Source: Halorussus amylolyticus
GTDB taxonomy: Archaea > Halobacteriota > Halobacteria > Halobacteriales > Haladaptataceae
Assembly (NCBI RefSeq): GCF_004143485.2
Contig: NZ_RXOB02000046.1
Span: 1-64,000, forward strand
Direction of reading: 5' to 3'
Length of the DNA stretch: 64,000 nt
Part shown: piece by piece, positions 45,084 through 53,962 of the stretch
How the letters are laid out: every line of letters starts with the position of its first letter
How positions within the stretch are numbered: the stretch's first letter is position 1
Notes under the pieces: model-generated
The model's database searches: none
The model's input: the letters and a program-made list of their open reading frames with translations, nothing else
What the model was told of the DNA's origin: nothing
Made by a program: the position numbers and the translations under genes

Positions 45084-46154
45084 ATGCAAGCAGTCGCCAT
45101 TCGGCGCGGCGAAACCGCGCCCACGGTCGTCGAGAAGCCCCGTCCGGAACCCGAACCGGGCGAGGTGTTGGTCCGGACGCTCCGGGTCGGCGTGGACGGC
45201 ACCGACGAGGAAGTCATCGAGGGGAGCCACGGCGGCCTTCCACCGGGCGAAGACCACCTCGTCCTCGGCCACGAGGCGGTCGGCGTCGTCGCCGACGCGA
45301 ACGACACGGCCTTCGAACCGGGCGACGTGGTCGTTCCGACCGTGCGCCGACCGCCAGCCGAGGGGCCGAACGAGTACTTCGAGCGCGGCGAACCCGACAT
45401 GGCTCCGCCAGACGCGTGCGTCGAGCGCGGCATCGACGGCGCGCACGGTTTCATGGCCGAGTACTTCACCAGCCCCGCCGAGTACCTCGTGTCGGTCCCC
45501 GAGTCGTACGCCGAGTGGGGCTTTCTGGTCGAACCCATCAGCATCTCCGAGAAGGCCATCGACCACGCCGAGGCCTCGCGGTCGGCGTTCGACTGGGACC
45601 CCGACTCGGGCCTCGTCCTCGGTAACGGGAGTCTCGGCCTGCTGACCCTCGCCATGCTCGACGCGCGGGGGTACGACCGCACCTACTGTCTCGGGCGGCG
45701 CGACCGCCCCGACCCGACCATCGACATCATCGAGGAGTTGGGCGCGATATACATCGACTCGCGCGCGACCCCCGTTCCCGAGATTCCCGACGCGCACGAA
45801 CCGATGGACTTCGTCTACGAGGCGACCGGCTACGCCAAGCACGCGTTCGAGACAATCGAGGCGCTCGCACCCGGCGGGGTCGGAGCCCTGCTCGGGGTCC
45901 CCGAACCGTGGGAGTTCGAAATCGACGGCGGGACGGTTCACAAGGAGTTCGTGATGAACAACAAGGCGCTCGTCGGCAGCGTCAACTCCAATCACCGCCA
46001 CTTCGCCGCGGCGGTCGAGACGCTCGGGAGCCTCCCGGAGTGGTTCCTCGACGCGCTCGTGACCGGCGTGTACGACCTCGACAGCTACGAGGCGGCGTTT
46101 GCTGACGACGACGAAACGGCAATAAAGGCGGCGGTCCAATTCGCTCAGATATGA
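45084..46154 (+). CDS. gdh: Glucose 1-dehydrogenase (haloarchaeal MDR type)
   Basis: A 356-residue zinc-dependent medium-chain dehydrogenase, first enzyme of the semi-phosphorylative Entner-Doudoroff pathway. It has the catalytic domain pattern VGVDGTDEEVIEGSHGG (with Asp in place of the Cys zinc ligand, as in haloarchaeal GlcDH), GHEAVGVVAD, LVEPISISEKAIDHAE, a Rossmann motif VLGNGSLGLLTLAML, and NNKALVGSVNSNHRHF. It oxidises glucose with NADP or NAD to gluconolactone. Its stop overlaps the gfcR start by 4 bp, coupling enzyme and regulator. Confidence 0.94.
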   Translation: MQAVAIRRGETAPTVVEKPRPEPEPGEVLVRTLRVGVDGTDEEVIEGSHGGLPPGEDHLVLGHEAVGVVADANDTAFEPGDVVVPTVRRPPAEGPNEYFERGEPDMAPPDACVERGIDGAHGFMAEYFTSPAEYLVSVPESYAEWGFLVEPISISEKAIDHAEASRSAFDWDPDSGLVLGNGSLGLLTLAMLDARGYDRTYCLGRRDRPDPTIDIIEELGAIYIDSRATPVPEIPDAHEPMDFVYEATGYAKHAFETIEALAPGGVGALLGVPEPWEFEIDGGTVHKEFVMNNKALVGSVNSNHRHFAAAVETLGSLPEWFLDALVTGVYDLDSYEAAFADDDETAIKAAVQFAQI

Positions 46155-46801
46155 AGAACATCGACGACCTCATCGAGAGCGCGGCGGAGTTGGCCGAGCA
46201 GGGACTTTCGAAGGGCGAAATCGCCGACGAACTCAACGTCTCGCGCGAAACCGCGAGCTGGCTGGTCGAACGAAGCGGGACCGGAACCAAGACGCCGACG
46301 ACCCCCGCGCCCGAACCGTCGGGCGACGGCGGCCCCCACGACATCCACGTCGATTGGTCGGCGCTCGGCCGCGACAGCACGCGACTCCACCACGCGGCCG
46401 CGGCGATGGCCGACCTCCTCGGCAAGCAGGGCGACGAGGTGGACCTCACCATCGGCATCGAGAAGGCGGGCGCGCCGCTCGCCACGTCGGTCGCCCGCGA
46501 ACTCGACACCGACCTCGGGACGTACGCCCCCGCCAAGCACCAGTGGGACGAGGGCGACATCGAGGACCTCGGCGGCACCTTCTCGCGCAACTTCGCCCAG
46601 ATTCGAGGCCGGGAGTGCTACGTCGTGGACGACACCATCACCAGCGGAACGACGATGACCGAGACCGTCGAGGCCATCCGGAGCGAGGGCGGCAAGCCCG
46701 TCGCCTGCTGTGTCCTCGTGGACAAGCAGGGCGTCGAGACGATAGAGGGCGTTCCGGTCCACTCGCTCATCAACGTCGTGCGCGTCGGCGACGAGGAGTA
46801 G
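46151..46801 (+). CDS. gfcR: GfcR transcriptional regulator of sugar metabolism
   Basis: A 216-residue regulator combining an N-terminal HTH (IESAAELAEQGLSKGEIADELNVSRETASWLVERSG) with a phosphoribosyltransferase-like domain whose PRPP loop is CYVVDDTITSGTTMTETVEAI. Formerly annotated as a PyrE-like protein; in Haloferax volcanii it activates sugar-degradation genes (known for the family). Here the direct coupling to gdh (ATGA overlap at 46151) indicates joint expression with its likely target pathway. Confidence 0.93.
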   Translation: MKNIDDLIESAAELAEQGLSKGEIADELNVSRETASWLVERSGTGTKTPTTPAPEPSGDGGPHDIHVDWSALGRDSTRLHHAAAAMADLLGKQGDEVDLTIGIEKAGAPLATSVARELDTDLGTYAPAKHQWDEGDIEDLGGTFSRNFAQIRGRECYVVDDTITSGTTMTETVEAIRSEGGKPVACCVLVDKQGVETIEGVPVHSLINVVRVGDEE

Positions 46802-46851
46802 CCGGGTATTGTGTCGCAACTTCTTTGCGCGCGCGGTGTCTACTGGGAGGT

Positions 46852-47193
46852 ATGACGTTCCAACCCGAGAGCGACCTGACCGAACAAGAGGCCCGCGAGC
46901 GGGTCGATTCCGCCATCGCGGACAACGACGTGGTGTTGTTCATGAAGGGCAACGAGCTGATGCCCCAGTGTGGCTACTCCCAGAAGGCGCTCGAACTCAT
47001 CTCCGCCCACCGCGACGACTACGAGACCGTGGACGTGCTGAAAGCGCTCCCGGAGTACCGGGCGGCGCTCGAAGACCACAGCGGCTGGGAGACCATCCCC
47101 CAGACGTTCGTGGACGGCGAGTTCGTCGGCGGGAGCGACGTGCTGGCCGAACTCGACGAACGAGGCGAACTCGAAACAGAGCTCTCCCCCTAA
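46852..47193 (+). CDS. Monothiol glutaredoxin
   Basis: A 113-residue glutaredoxin of the Grx4/GrxD class with the monothiol site PQCGYSQKA, the TVDVLKALPEYRAALEDHSGWETIPQTFVDGEFVGGSDVL core and an acidic C terminus. The family carries iron-sulfur clusters or reduces thiol mixed disulfides; haloarchaea use gamma-glutamylcysteine. An additional N-terminal helix (QPESDLTEQEARERVDSAIADNDV) is normal. A T6 run (GTGTTTTTTCGC at 47195-47206) follows the stop and could be its terminator. Confidence 0.92.
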   Translation: MTFQPESDLTEQEARERVDSAIADNDVVLFMKGNELMPQCGYSQKALELISAHRDDYETVDVLKALPEYRAALEDHSGWETIPQTFVDGEFVGGSDVLAELDERGELETELSP

Positions 47194-47304
47194 TGTGTTT
47201 TTTCGCTGGACAAAACCGGGACCAAAAGAGTAGCTCATATATGTTCGGACCACCTACATCACCGTGTACCGCGTTGCCAGCCGGGAACTTTCAGTAGACT
47301 ACAA

Positions 47305-47886
47305 ATGACGGGGCAAGTATATCGACTTCACTCGACGCTCGAACTGCCGCTGGAAACTGTATACGACTACTTCGAAGGCGACCCGGAGCTGCCGCCCGAA
47401 ATCGCCAGTGTCGACATCACCCGGCGCAAGAACACGCTCATCATCAGCGCAGTCGCCGACGACGAGAGTATCAGCAAGTACACGCCGACCGCGCAGTTGA
47501 AAGCCAGCATCTCCGAGACGCGAGTCTACACGGAGGAGGAACTGGAAAAGCGAAACGGGCCGCGGTGGGGCGAAGACATCGACGAGGAGGAGGAGGACGA
47601 CGAACCGCTCGGCGAACTCATCGAAATGGCCGCGTTCAAAGGCGACCGCGAAACGGTCCTCCAGAACACCGCGGTCCAGTACCCGATGTTTCTGGTGCTG
47701 TGTGACCTCGCGCGACAGGCCGAGAAGGGGACGCTGACCGCCATCGCCGAGAAGGACGGTGAACTCGAAGCCACCCGAATCGTTGACGGCGAGGACCGAC
47801 CCGCGTCCATCGAGGTCGTGGAAGGGCCGAACGCCGACGCGTCGTCGTCCAGCGGCGTGAACTGGCGGGACAACGAGTTCATCTAA
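47305..47886 (+). CDS. Conserved haloarchaeal protein of unknown function
   Basis: A 193-residue soluble acidic protein starting MTGQVYRLHSTLELPLETVYDYF. A ferredoxin-like or SRPBCC-like N-terminal domain (about 1-75) precedes an acidic hinge (EEEEDDEPLGE) and a helical domain (LIEMAAFKGDRETVLQNTAVQYPMFLVLCDLARQAEKG). Many haloarchaea carry this protein; I do not know a role. A TATA-like CTCATATATG lies at 47234-47243. Element E2 follows 1 bp after the stop. Confidence 0.75.
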   Translation: MTGQVYRLHSTLELPLETVYDYFEGDPELPPEIASVDITRRKNTLIISAVADDESISKYTPTAQLKASISETRVYTEEELEKRNGPRWGEDIDEEEEDDEPLGELIEMAAFKGDRETVLQNTAVQYPMFLVLCDLARQAEKGTLTAIAEKDGELEATRIVDGEDRPASIEVVEGPNADASSSSGVNWRDNEFI

Positions 47887-47887
47887 C

Positions 47888-48054
47888 GACCTTTTTATTG
47901 CGAGAGGCGGCCGCTGGCGGCCGCCTCTCGATAAAAAGCTCGACCAAAAAGCCGTCGTCACCCCCTCCGTCGCGGACGCGGCGCGCTTCGCGCGCCGCTT
48001 GCTCCGTCGAGGGTTCCTCGGCCCGCTCGCTCGGGCTGACGCCCTCGCTCGCGG
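47888..48054 (+). repeat. Dispersed element E2, copy 3
   Basis: Starts 1 bp after the upstream stop codon. The outer CCTTTTTAT/ATAAAAAG stem (47889-47939) encloses GAGAGGCGGCCG/CGGCCGCCTCTC. GTCACCCCCTC, a strengthened second hairpin GCGGCGCGC-TTC-GCGCGCCGC and the GGGTTCCTCGGCCCGCTCGC block follow. The change from GCGGCGGC (copies 1, 2, 4) to GCGGCGCGC in both arms is a compensated variant. Similarity to copy 4 continues to about 48110 (ACTGCACCGC). Confidence 0.88.
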
Positions 48055-48248
48055 TGAGTAACTGAGTGCGATACTGCACCGCAACCGCATCACCGCCACC
48101 ACCGAAAGTAGCGTCTCGCTCCCCGAACGTGCCGACCGTCCGTGGTACGGCCTCCCAACAGAGAACGCTTGAAACCCCGGTAAACGACGCCTTCGGACCG
48201 GATGACCCATCCTGCGCTCGTGAAAAGCCGAAAGGCACTTTACGGTGG

Positions 48249-48265
48249 TAATTATATCTAATTAC
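48249..48265 (+). promoter_or_regulatory. AT palindromic promoter of PP-loop gene
   Basis: TAATTATATCTAATTAC sits right before the start of the gene at 48271. It holds two TAATTA half-sites around ATATC and can serve as both TATA box and a regulator site. Spacing to the ATG is shorter than the usual 26 bp, so its role as TATA box is not certain. Confidence 0.4.
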
Positions 48266-48270
48266 GAACG

Positions 48271-49242
48271 ATGCCCGAAGACTTCCCGAACTACGTCGAC
48301 GTAGACTACACCGACGGCGAAGGCGAAGACCCCGAGAACTACGCTTCGATGGAGCACAAAATCGAGAAGGCCATCGAAGTCACGAAGCAGGGGCTCGAAC
48401 AGTACGAGAACCCCGCGGTGATGTGGACCGGCGGGAAGGACTCGACGCTCACGCTGTACTTCATCAAGGAGGTCGCCGAGAAGTACGACCTCCCGACCCC
48501 GACCGCGGTGTTCATCGACCACTACCAGCACTTCGACGAGATTCACGACTTCGTGGCTCACTGGGCCGACGAGTGGGACCTCGACGTCGTCTACGCCCGC
48601 AACGAGGACGTGGGCGAGTACGTCGAGGAGAACGACCTCACGCCCGGTGACGACATCCCCATCGACGCGCTGAGCGAACACAATCAGCACCACGTGCGCG
48701 ACATTCTGGAGTACGAGGAGGACACCTTCCCGTTCCTGCTCGACACCTACGTCGGTAACCACCTGCTCAAGACGGTGGCGCTCAACGACGCCATCGAATC
48801 GCAGGACATCGACGGCATCATCTCCGGCGTCCGATGGGACGAACAGGAGGCCCGCGCGGACGAGACGTTCTTCAGCCCGCGCCACGACCCCGAAATCTAC
48901 CCGCCTCACGACCGCGTCCAGCCGATTCTCCACTTCGACGAGCGCGCGGTCTGGGACACCTTCTGGCACTTCGTCGTGCCCGACACCGTCGAGGACTACC
49001 CCGACGAGGGCTACGTCCCCGAGGCCGACGACGACCTGCCGAACGACCTCACGCAGGACGACATCCCGGTCAGTCCGAAGTACTTCGCCGGATTCCGGTC
49101 GCTCGGGAGCGAGGTCAGCACCGAGAAGTCCGACGAGGAACCCGCGTGGTTGCAGGACCTCGAAGACACGACCGAGCGCGCTGGCCGCGCCCAGGACAAA
49201 GAGGACCTGATGGAGCGCCTTCGGGACCTCGGCTACATGTAG
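48271..49242 (+). CDS. PP-loop ATPase, PAPS reductase/sulfurtransferase-like
   Basis: A 323-residue PP-loop protein with the motif TGGKDSTLTLYFIKE (about residues 52-66), then VFIDHYQHFDEIHDF and ISGVRWDEQEARADETFF. It belongs to the PAPS reductase/CysD-like group. Such enzymes activate substrates via AMP and some act in sulfate reduction or tRNA thiolation. The sequence lacks the C-terminal Cys of assimilatory PAPS reductases, so sulfur transfer chemistry is not assured. Element E2 copies bracket this gene on both sides. Confidence 0.88.
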   Translation: MPEDFPNYVDVDYTDGEGEDPENYASMEHKIEKAIEVTKQGLEQYENPAVMWTGGKDSTLTLYFIKEVAEKYDLPTPTAVFIDHYQHFDEIHDFVAHWADEWDLDVVYARNEDVGEYVEENDLTPGDDIPIDALSEHNQHHVRDILEYEEDTFPFLLDTYVGNHLLKTVALNDAIESQDIDGIISGVRWDEQEARADETFFSPRHDPEIYPPHDRVQPILHFDERAVWDTFWHFVVPDTVEDYPDEGYVPEADDDLPNDLTQDDIPVSPKYFAGFRSLGSEVSTEKSDEEPAWLQDLEDTTERAGRAQDKEDLMERLRDLGYM

Positions 49243-49244
49243 GA

Positions 49245-49416
49245 ACGACCTTTTACTGCGCTCAGGAATCCGCCTCCGGCGGATTCCTTCGCTGGTAAAA
49301 GCTCGACCAAAAACACGGCGTCACCCCCTCCCTCGGAGATGCGGCGGCTTCGCCGCCGCACTCCTCGGTCGAGGGTTCCTTGGTCCGCTCGCTCGGGCTG
49401 ACGCCCTCGCTCGCGG
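49245..49416 (+). repeat. Dispersed element E2, copy 4
   Basis: Begins 2 bp after the upstream stop. ACCTTTTAC (49248-49256) pairs with GTAAAAG-type sequence near 49294 and encloses AGGAATCCGCC/GGCGGATTCCT. GTCACCCCCTC, GCGGCGGC-TTC-GCCGCCGC and GGTTCCTTGGTCCGCTCGCT follow. The framework equals copies 1-3 and the apical stem differs. The similarity with copy 3 extends to about 49480. Confidence 0.9.
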
Positions 49417-49511
49417 AAGAATTGGGGGTGCGTGACTGCACCGCGACCGCACCGTGGCCGCACCGCCACCGCGTGTAGCGGGTCGCGGTTCGCGGTCTCG
49501 GCTTTCTCGCG

Positions 49512-49739
49512 TCAGATAATGGAGACGACCAGCAGAAGCGCGCCGACGAGGGCCGACGCCGCACACGAGAGCAGGACGAACGTGACCTTCCACATCGCGG
49601 GTTCGACCTCGCTCAAACGCCGCTTGCTCCCGATAGCGTCCATCTGTTCGTCCCACTTGGCGAGCACGTGGGCGTACCGCGCGCCGACCGCGCCGCCGAC
49701 GAACAGCACGAGACCGACGAGTGGGCGAGGGTCCTCCAT
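49512..49739 (-). CDS. Two-helix small membrane protein
   Basis: A 75-residue protein: helix 1 GLVLFVGGAVGARYAHVL, a charged loop (KWDEQMDAIGSKRRLSEVEPAMW) and helix 2 VTFVLLSCAASALVGALLLVVSII. Not recognised. Start ATG 49739 (MEDPRPLVG). It is followed downstream by element E2 copy 4 in opposite orientation. Confidence 0.7.
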   Translation of the reverse strand: MEDPRPLVGLVLFVGGAVGARYAHVLAKWDEQMDAIGSKRRLSEVEPAMWKVTFVLLSCAASALVGALLLVVSII

Positions 49740-49781
49740 GTTCGTGAGCCGACACGCCAAAAGAAAGTATCTGTCGGTGGG

Positions 49782-49973
49782 CTATCTCGTCGCTCGGTAC
49801 TCGCCGTGCTTGACTCCGAGCAGGAGCGCCACCGCCCCGAACACCAGCATCGACGGGGCGACCATCATCAGCACGGTACTCGTCGCCATCACGCCCATCC
49901 CGATGAGCGCCGCCGTCCCGACGGCGACGAGCGCGAGCAGTGCACCGGCGGTTACGGTCGTGTCGAACTCCAT
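49782..49973 (-). CDS. Small two-helix haloarchaeal membrane protein
   Basis: A 63-residue protein with two hydrophobic helices (AGALLALVAVGTAALIGMGV, VLMMVAPSMLVFGAVALLLGV) and a short basic/acid tail (KHGEYRATR). Its length and pattern are common among haloarchaea, with unknown role. It probably forms a transcription unit with the 75-residue protein 42 bp downstream. Confidence 0.75.
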   Translation of the reverse strand: MEFDTTVTAGALLALVAVGTAALIGMGVMATSTVLMMVAPSMLVFGAVALLLGVKHGEYRATR

Positions 49974-50036
49974 ACGAGAGTGTGAGGACGAGAGGACGAA
50001 AATAGTTGCGTTACGACCGGGACGCGCCGACGCGCC

Positions 50037-50783
50037 TCACTCCGGACTCGGTCGGACGAGGTCGGCGAGCGTCACCAGCAGACCGAAGAACCACCCGATT
50101 GGCACCGACAGGCCGAACCACATCCCGACGTACGCCGAGCCTTCGAGGACGAAGTTCTCGCGGAGGTACGTGTTGATTCCCCACACGTCGAGCGGATTGT
50201 CGAGAATCCAGACCGCGAGCGTGTAGCTGTTGGGAAAGATGACCTCCGACAGACTCGGCGAGTAGAGCGCCGCGACCACGGGCGGCAGGAAGATGGCGGT
50301 CATCGCGAACGGGTACGCGAGCAGAACCGTGCTCGCGCGCCCGCCGTACGTGCCCGTGAGGTACGCGAGCGCGGCCGAGACGGTTGCGACCCCGCCCGCC
50401 GCGCCGACCGCGAAGAAGCCCGTGGTCGAGAATCGCATCCGGGCGAGCGCGGTCAGGCCGCCCCACGCCAGGAGCGAGAGCAGGACGACGCCGACCACGC
50501 CGATTCGGGTCGCGGTCCCGTCGATTTTCCGGGTGTAGTACCGGGTCGCGAATCCGAACAGCGTGAACGGGTAGAGAATCGCCACGACGAGCGTTCCCAC
50601 CGCACCCCACACTCGGTACGCGACCTTCCCCGAGGTCGAGGAGGGCGTCCACTTGCCGAGGACGGTGTCGTCGGCCCCGCGCTGTCTCGGGAAGAACAGC
50701 GCCATCCAACTCTCGTGCAGTCGTTTCAGGTCGTACCGTATCGCCCCCACGAAGCCAGTGCTGGTTCCGCCGTGCATCTTCAC
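50037..50783 (-). CDS. Polytopic membrane protein
   Basis: A 248-residue protein with about six membrane helices. An amphipathic N terminus (GFVGAIRYDLKRLHESWMALFFPRQRG) precedes helices such as VWGAVGTLVVAILYPFTLFGFA and STVLLAYPFAMTAIFLPPVVAALY. The latter part (VWGINTYLRENFVLEGSAYVGMWFGLSVPIGWFFGLL) is well conserved in haloarchaea. I cannot assign a function. ATG 50777 (MHGGTST) is an alternative start. Confidence 0.75.
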   Translation of the reverse strand: MKMHGGTSTGFVGAIRYDLKRLHESWMALFFPRQRGADDTVLGKWTPSSTSGKVAYRVWGAVGTLVVAILYPFTLFGFATRYYTRKIDGTATRIGVVGVVLLSLLAWGGLTALARMRFSTTGFFAVGAAGGVATVSAALAYLTGTYGGRASTVLLAYPFAMTAIFLPPVVAALYSPSLSEVIFPNSYTLAVWILDNPLDVWGINTYLRENFVLEGSAYVGMWFGLSVPIGWFFGLLVTLADLVRPSPE

Positions 50784-50888
50784 TTTTTCATACGTGACCC
50801 CGGATATGAAGTTTCGGGGTCCGTCGATGGGAGTGTTACGGCGTTGAACTGTCGTCGGGAGAATCGACGGTGGTACTGCGCTTTCGAA

Positions 50889-51719
50889 TCAGTTCCACGG
50901 CCCGAAGTCCGGGTCCACTTCGCGCCGGCCCTCGCCGAGCGCGTCGATGGTCGCCACGTCCTCGTCGTCCAGTTCCAGTTCGAGCGCGCCCCAGTTGTCC
51001 CGGATGTGGGCCTCGCCGGTCGCCTTCGGAATCGCGGCCACGCCGTCGCGCTGGAGGAGCCACGCTAGGCTCACTTGCGCGGGACTCGCGTCGTGTTTCT
51101 CCGCAATCTCCTGAATCTCGGGCACGTCGAACACCGCGCCGCGGGCCAGCGGCGAGTACGCCACCAGATTGATGTCGTGTTCGCGGCCGTAGTCGAGCAG
51201 TTCGTCCTGCTGGAGCAACGGGTGACACTCGACCTGATTCGCGACGATGGGCGCGTCGAGAATCCCGCGGGCTTCGTCGAGCAACTCCGGGGTGAAGTTC
51301 GAGACGCCGACGTTTCGAATCAGCCCCTCGTCGTACAGTTGGTCGAACGCCGCGAGCGTGCCCTCGGGGTCGTACTCCCCGGCGGGCCAGTGGACGTACA
51401 GCAGGTCCACCGCGTCCACGCCGAGGCGGTCGAGGCTGGCCTTCGCGGTCTCCAGCACGTCGTCGTGGGCGAGGTTGGTCGTCCAGATTTTCGTGGCGAG
51501 GAACACGTCGTCGCGGTCCACGTCGGCGGCCGCGATACCGTCGCCGACGTACTCCTCGTTGTCGTAGGCTTGGGCGGTGTCGATGTGTCGGTAGCCCGCT
51601 TCGAGCGCGGTCCTGACGCTCTCGGCGCACTGTTCGGGGTCGGTGTTCTGCCACGTTCCGAGTCCGAGTCGTGGCATTCCGTGGGACAGGTCTTCCTCCG
51701 CGGGTTCCGTCTGGGCCAT
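50889..51719 (-). CDS. Aldo/keto reductase
   Basis: A 276-residue AKR of the AKR5/2,5-diketo-D-gluconate reductase-like type. TIM barrel with catalytic tetrad residues Asp and Tyr in HIDTAQAYDNE, Lys in FLATKIW and His in LLYVHWPAG. NADP-binding part includes AIPKATGEAHIRDNWGALE. It reduces aldehydes or ketones with NADPH; native substrate unknown. ATG 51719 (MAQTEPAEEDLSHGMPRLGLGTWQN) is preferred over 51740. The gene is separate from the neighbours on either side. Confidence 0.92.
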   Translation of the reverse strand: MAQTEPAEEDLSHGMPRLGLGTWQNTDPEQCAESVRTALEAGYRHIDTAQAYDNEEYVGDGIAAADVDRDDVFLATKIWTTNLAHDDVLETAKASLDRLGVDAVDLLYVHWPAGEYDPEGTLAAFDQLYDEGLIRNVGVSNFTPELLDEARGILDAPIVANQVECHPLLQQDELLDYGREHDINLVAYSPLARGAVFDVPEIQEIAEKHDASPAQVSLAWLLQRDGVAAIPKATGEAHIRDNWGALELELDDEDVATIDALGEGRREVDPDFGPWN

Positions 51720-51861
51720 AGTGACTCCACGTTGGGCCACGCGCCGGAAAGCGGTTTCGGCGACGGAAATCTACTCCGCGACTTCGGACAGGTAGCGACG
51801 TGTACGAAGGAAACTCTTATATCTTGGCTGCCGTATGGGGTTCAATAGCAAGGGAAGAGCG

Positions 51862-52563
51862 ATGATAGACACGACCCTGGACATGGAGCAGTACGACTGC
51901 CCCTTCATCGCCACTACCGACGACCACGGGGTGGGATTCTCGGCCATCCAGTGGGACTTCGACCGGGTCGAGCGCCGACTGGAGACCCGGATGGTCGTCG
52001 AGGCCGACGACCGAGAGGCGCTGTCTGCGGGTCTCTCGACGCTCCGGGACCACGAGAACATGTACGACTACGGCCTGCTGACCCGGCGGGGGAACGTCGC
52101 TCACATCCGGACGGTCATCGCCGAGACCGACGCGATGGCGACCATTCGCGACAACGGCGGCTACATCACCGGACCGTTCCACATCGAGGACGGGAGCGAG
52201 GTGTGGCACGTCGGCTTCGACGGCGTGACGGCCGCCGACACCACGCTCTCGGAACTCGAACGCGACAACGAGTTCGACGTGCTCGACCGCGACAACACCG
52301 AACTCCCCGAGATGCAGGACTTCGTTCAGAACGCGGGCGCGGCGATGACGCTCATCGAGGGGTGTCGCGACCTCTCGGAGGTCGAGCGCGAGACCCTCGA
52401 AACCGCGGTGTCGGACGGCTACTTCGAGAGTCCCCGGGGTGCGACTCTCGGCAACCTCGCCGACGAGTTCGACGTCTCGAAGCCCGCGGTGTCGAAGAAC
52501 CTCCGGCGCGGCCAGCAGAAGATGATTCAGCGGGTCATCGAGGCGCTGGAGGAGTTGGAGTAG
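51862..52563 (+). CDS. HTH-bat type transcriptional regulator
   Basis: A 233-residue regulator. N-terminal sensor-like region (about 1-160: MIDTTLDMEQYDCPFIATTDDHGVGFSAIQWDF) followed by the Bat-type HTH (LSEVERETLETAVSDGYFESPRGATLGNLADEFDVSKPAVSKNLRRGQQKMIQRVIEAL). Such proteins act as single-component regulators. A TATA-like CTTATATC at 51815-51822 predicts a transcript start near 51845, which argues for ATG 51862; an upstream ATG at 51835 would be before that start. It lies divergent to the aldo/keto reductase, which might be its target. Confidence 0.9.
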   Translation: MIDTTLDMEQYDCPFIATTDDHGVGFSAIQWDFDRVERRLETRMVVEADDREALSAGLSTLRDHENMYDYGLLTRRGNVAHIRTVIAETDAMATIRDNGGYITGPFHIEDGSEVWHVGFDGVTAADTTLSELERDNEFDVLDRDNTELPEMQDFVQNAGAAMTLIEGCRDLSEVERETLETAVSDGYFESPRGATLGNLADEFDVSKPAVSKNLRRGQQKMIQRVIEALEELE

Positions 52564-52571
52564 CCGCTCGG

Positions 52572-52602
52572 CGACGGGCCGCGCCGACGGCGCGGCCCGT
52601 CG
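52572..52602. repeat. Intergenic palindrome after the regulator
   Basis: Arms 52572-52584 and 52590-52602 pair perfectly around CGACG, which itself closes by one more C-G pair. It starts 8 bp after the HTH gene stop, a position consistent with a transcript 3' end hairpin. Confidence 0.85.
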
Positions 52603-52786
52603 CGGTTTGTGGCGGTTCATCGCAATGGGCGGCCCGTCGCCGTCCCGTAGATTGTCGCTGTACCAAGCTTTATCGGCGAGCCACGCCGCCACATCCACAC
52701 AGAATGGGTCCGAGAACAGTCGGTCTCGACGGGGACGGCGGTACAGCCCGCGCAACGAAACGCCGCGCCATCGGGGGCTGACTCGC

Positions 52787-53959
52787 GTGGGTCGGAGTTG
52801 GCGGTCGGTGTTCGTCATCGCCGGGTGGCAGACCGCCGCGAGCCTGTGCTACTACAGCATCTTCGCCGCGACCGCGTTCGTCCGCGACGACTTCGAGCTT
52901 TCCCGAACCCTCGTCGGGGTGTTCCTGACCGCGGCGCTGTTGGGCTACACCCTGAACCTCTTTCCGAGCGGCGCGGCCATCGACGGCTTCGGCGAGCGCC
53001 GCGCGATGGTCGTCAGCCTGTTCGCGCTCGCGGCCGCGACCGTCGGCGTCTCGCTCGCGCCGACCTACGCCGTCCTGTTAGGCGCGAGCGTCCTGCTCGG
53101 CGGTGCCTACGCCGCCGCGATGCCAGCCTCGAACAAGGGAATCCTCGCGTCCGCGCCCCGGGGCCGGGAGAACCTCGCGATGGGCGTGAAGCAGGTGGGC
53201 GTCACCGCCGGGAGCGGCGCGGCCTCGCTAGTCGTCACGGGCGTCGCCGCCGTCCTCACGTGGCAGATGGGCTTCTGGGTCATCGCGGTCGTCGCGGGAG
53301 GCTACGCGGTCGCCTTCGGAGCCGTCTACACGGGGACCGGCGGGTCGGGCGAGCTACGATTCCCGGACCTCGCGGGACTGGCCCGCGACCGGGCGTACCT
53401 CCTGCTGGTCGGGGCCGGACTGTTCGTCGGGGCGACCATCTTCTCGATGCTCGGCTACGTCATCCTCTACGTGGCCGACGTGGTCGGCGCGACGGCGGCC
53501 GCCGGCGGCGTCGTCCTCGCGGTGACCCAGGCGACCGGAAGCGCGGGCCGAGTCGGGGCCGGGTCGCTCGCCGACCGACTCGGCGGCGCGACCGGCGCGG
53601 CGACGGTCTCGTTCGTACAGCTCGCGAGCGCGGCAGTGCTGTTCGCCGTCCTCGCGGTCGGTGCGACGACGCTCGTGTCGGCCGCGGTCGTGTTCGGCGC
53701 GCTCGGTCTCACCGTGCTCGGAACGACCGGCGTCTACTACTCCTGCATGGGCGATTTGGTCGGCACGGAAGACGTGGGAGCCGCGACCGCGGCCGGGCAG
53801 ACGGCAATCAACGTCGGGGGGCTGTTCGCCCCGCCAGCGGTCGGCTTTCTCGCGGATACCGTCGGATACGGCGTCGGGTGGGCCGCGCTCGCGGCGCTTT
53901 CAGCGTGTGGCGCGGTCCTGCTGTGGGGCGTCCGGCGCGAGGTTTCACGCGCCGAATAA
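52787..53959 (+). CDS. MFS transporter
   Basis: A 390-residue major facilitator with twelve predicted helices. Signature pieces are SVFVIAGWQTAASLCYYSIF (TM1), DGFGERRAMVVSLFALAAA (loop 2-3), GGAYAAAMPASNKGILASAPRGRENLAMGVKQVGVTAGS (TM4-5) and GSLADRLGGATGAATVSF (loop 8-9). These resemble nitrate/cyanate or CynX-like families, but substrate is unknown. GTG 52787 is the best start; further upstream codons do not extend the fold. It overlaps no gene; the SDR gene is convergent, 3 bp apart. Confidence 0.88.
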   Translation: MGRSWRSVFVIAGWQTAASLCYYSIFAATAFVRDDFELSRTLVGVFLTAALLGYTLNLFPSGAAIDGFGERRAMVVSLFALAAATVGVSLAPTYAVLLGASVLLGGAYAAAMPASNKGILASAPRGRENLAMGVKQVGVTAGSGAASLVVTGVAAVLTWQMGFWVIAVVAGGYAVAFGAVYTGTGGSGELRFPDLAGLARDRAYLLLVGAGLFVGATIFSMLGYVILYVADVVGATAAAGGVVLAVTQATGSAGRVGAGSLADRLGGATGAATVSFVQLASAAVLFAVLAVGATTLVSAAVVFGALGLTVLGTTGVYYSCMGDLVGTEDVGAATAAGQTAINVGGLFAPPAVGFLADTVGYGVGWAALAALSACGAVLLWGVRREVSRAE

Positions 53960-53962
53960 CCC

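Noticed and set aside
52704-52781. 25-codon frame (MGPRTVGLDGDGG...) just before the MFS gene
   Set aside because: It is very short, basic near the end, and has no good promoter or coupling; it may be chance leader sequence.
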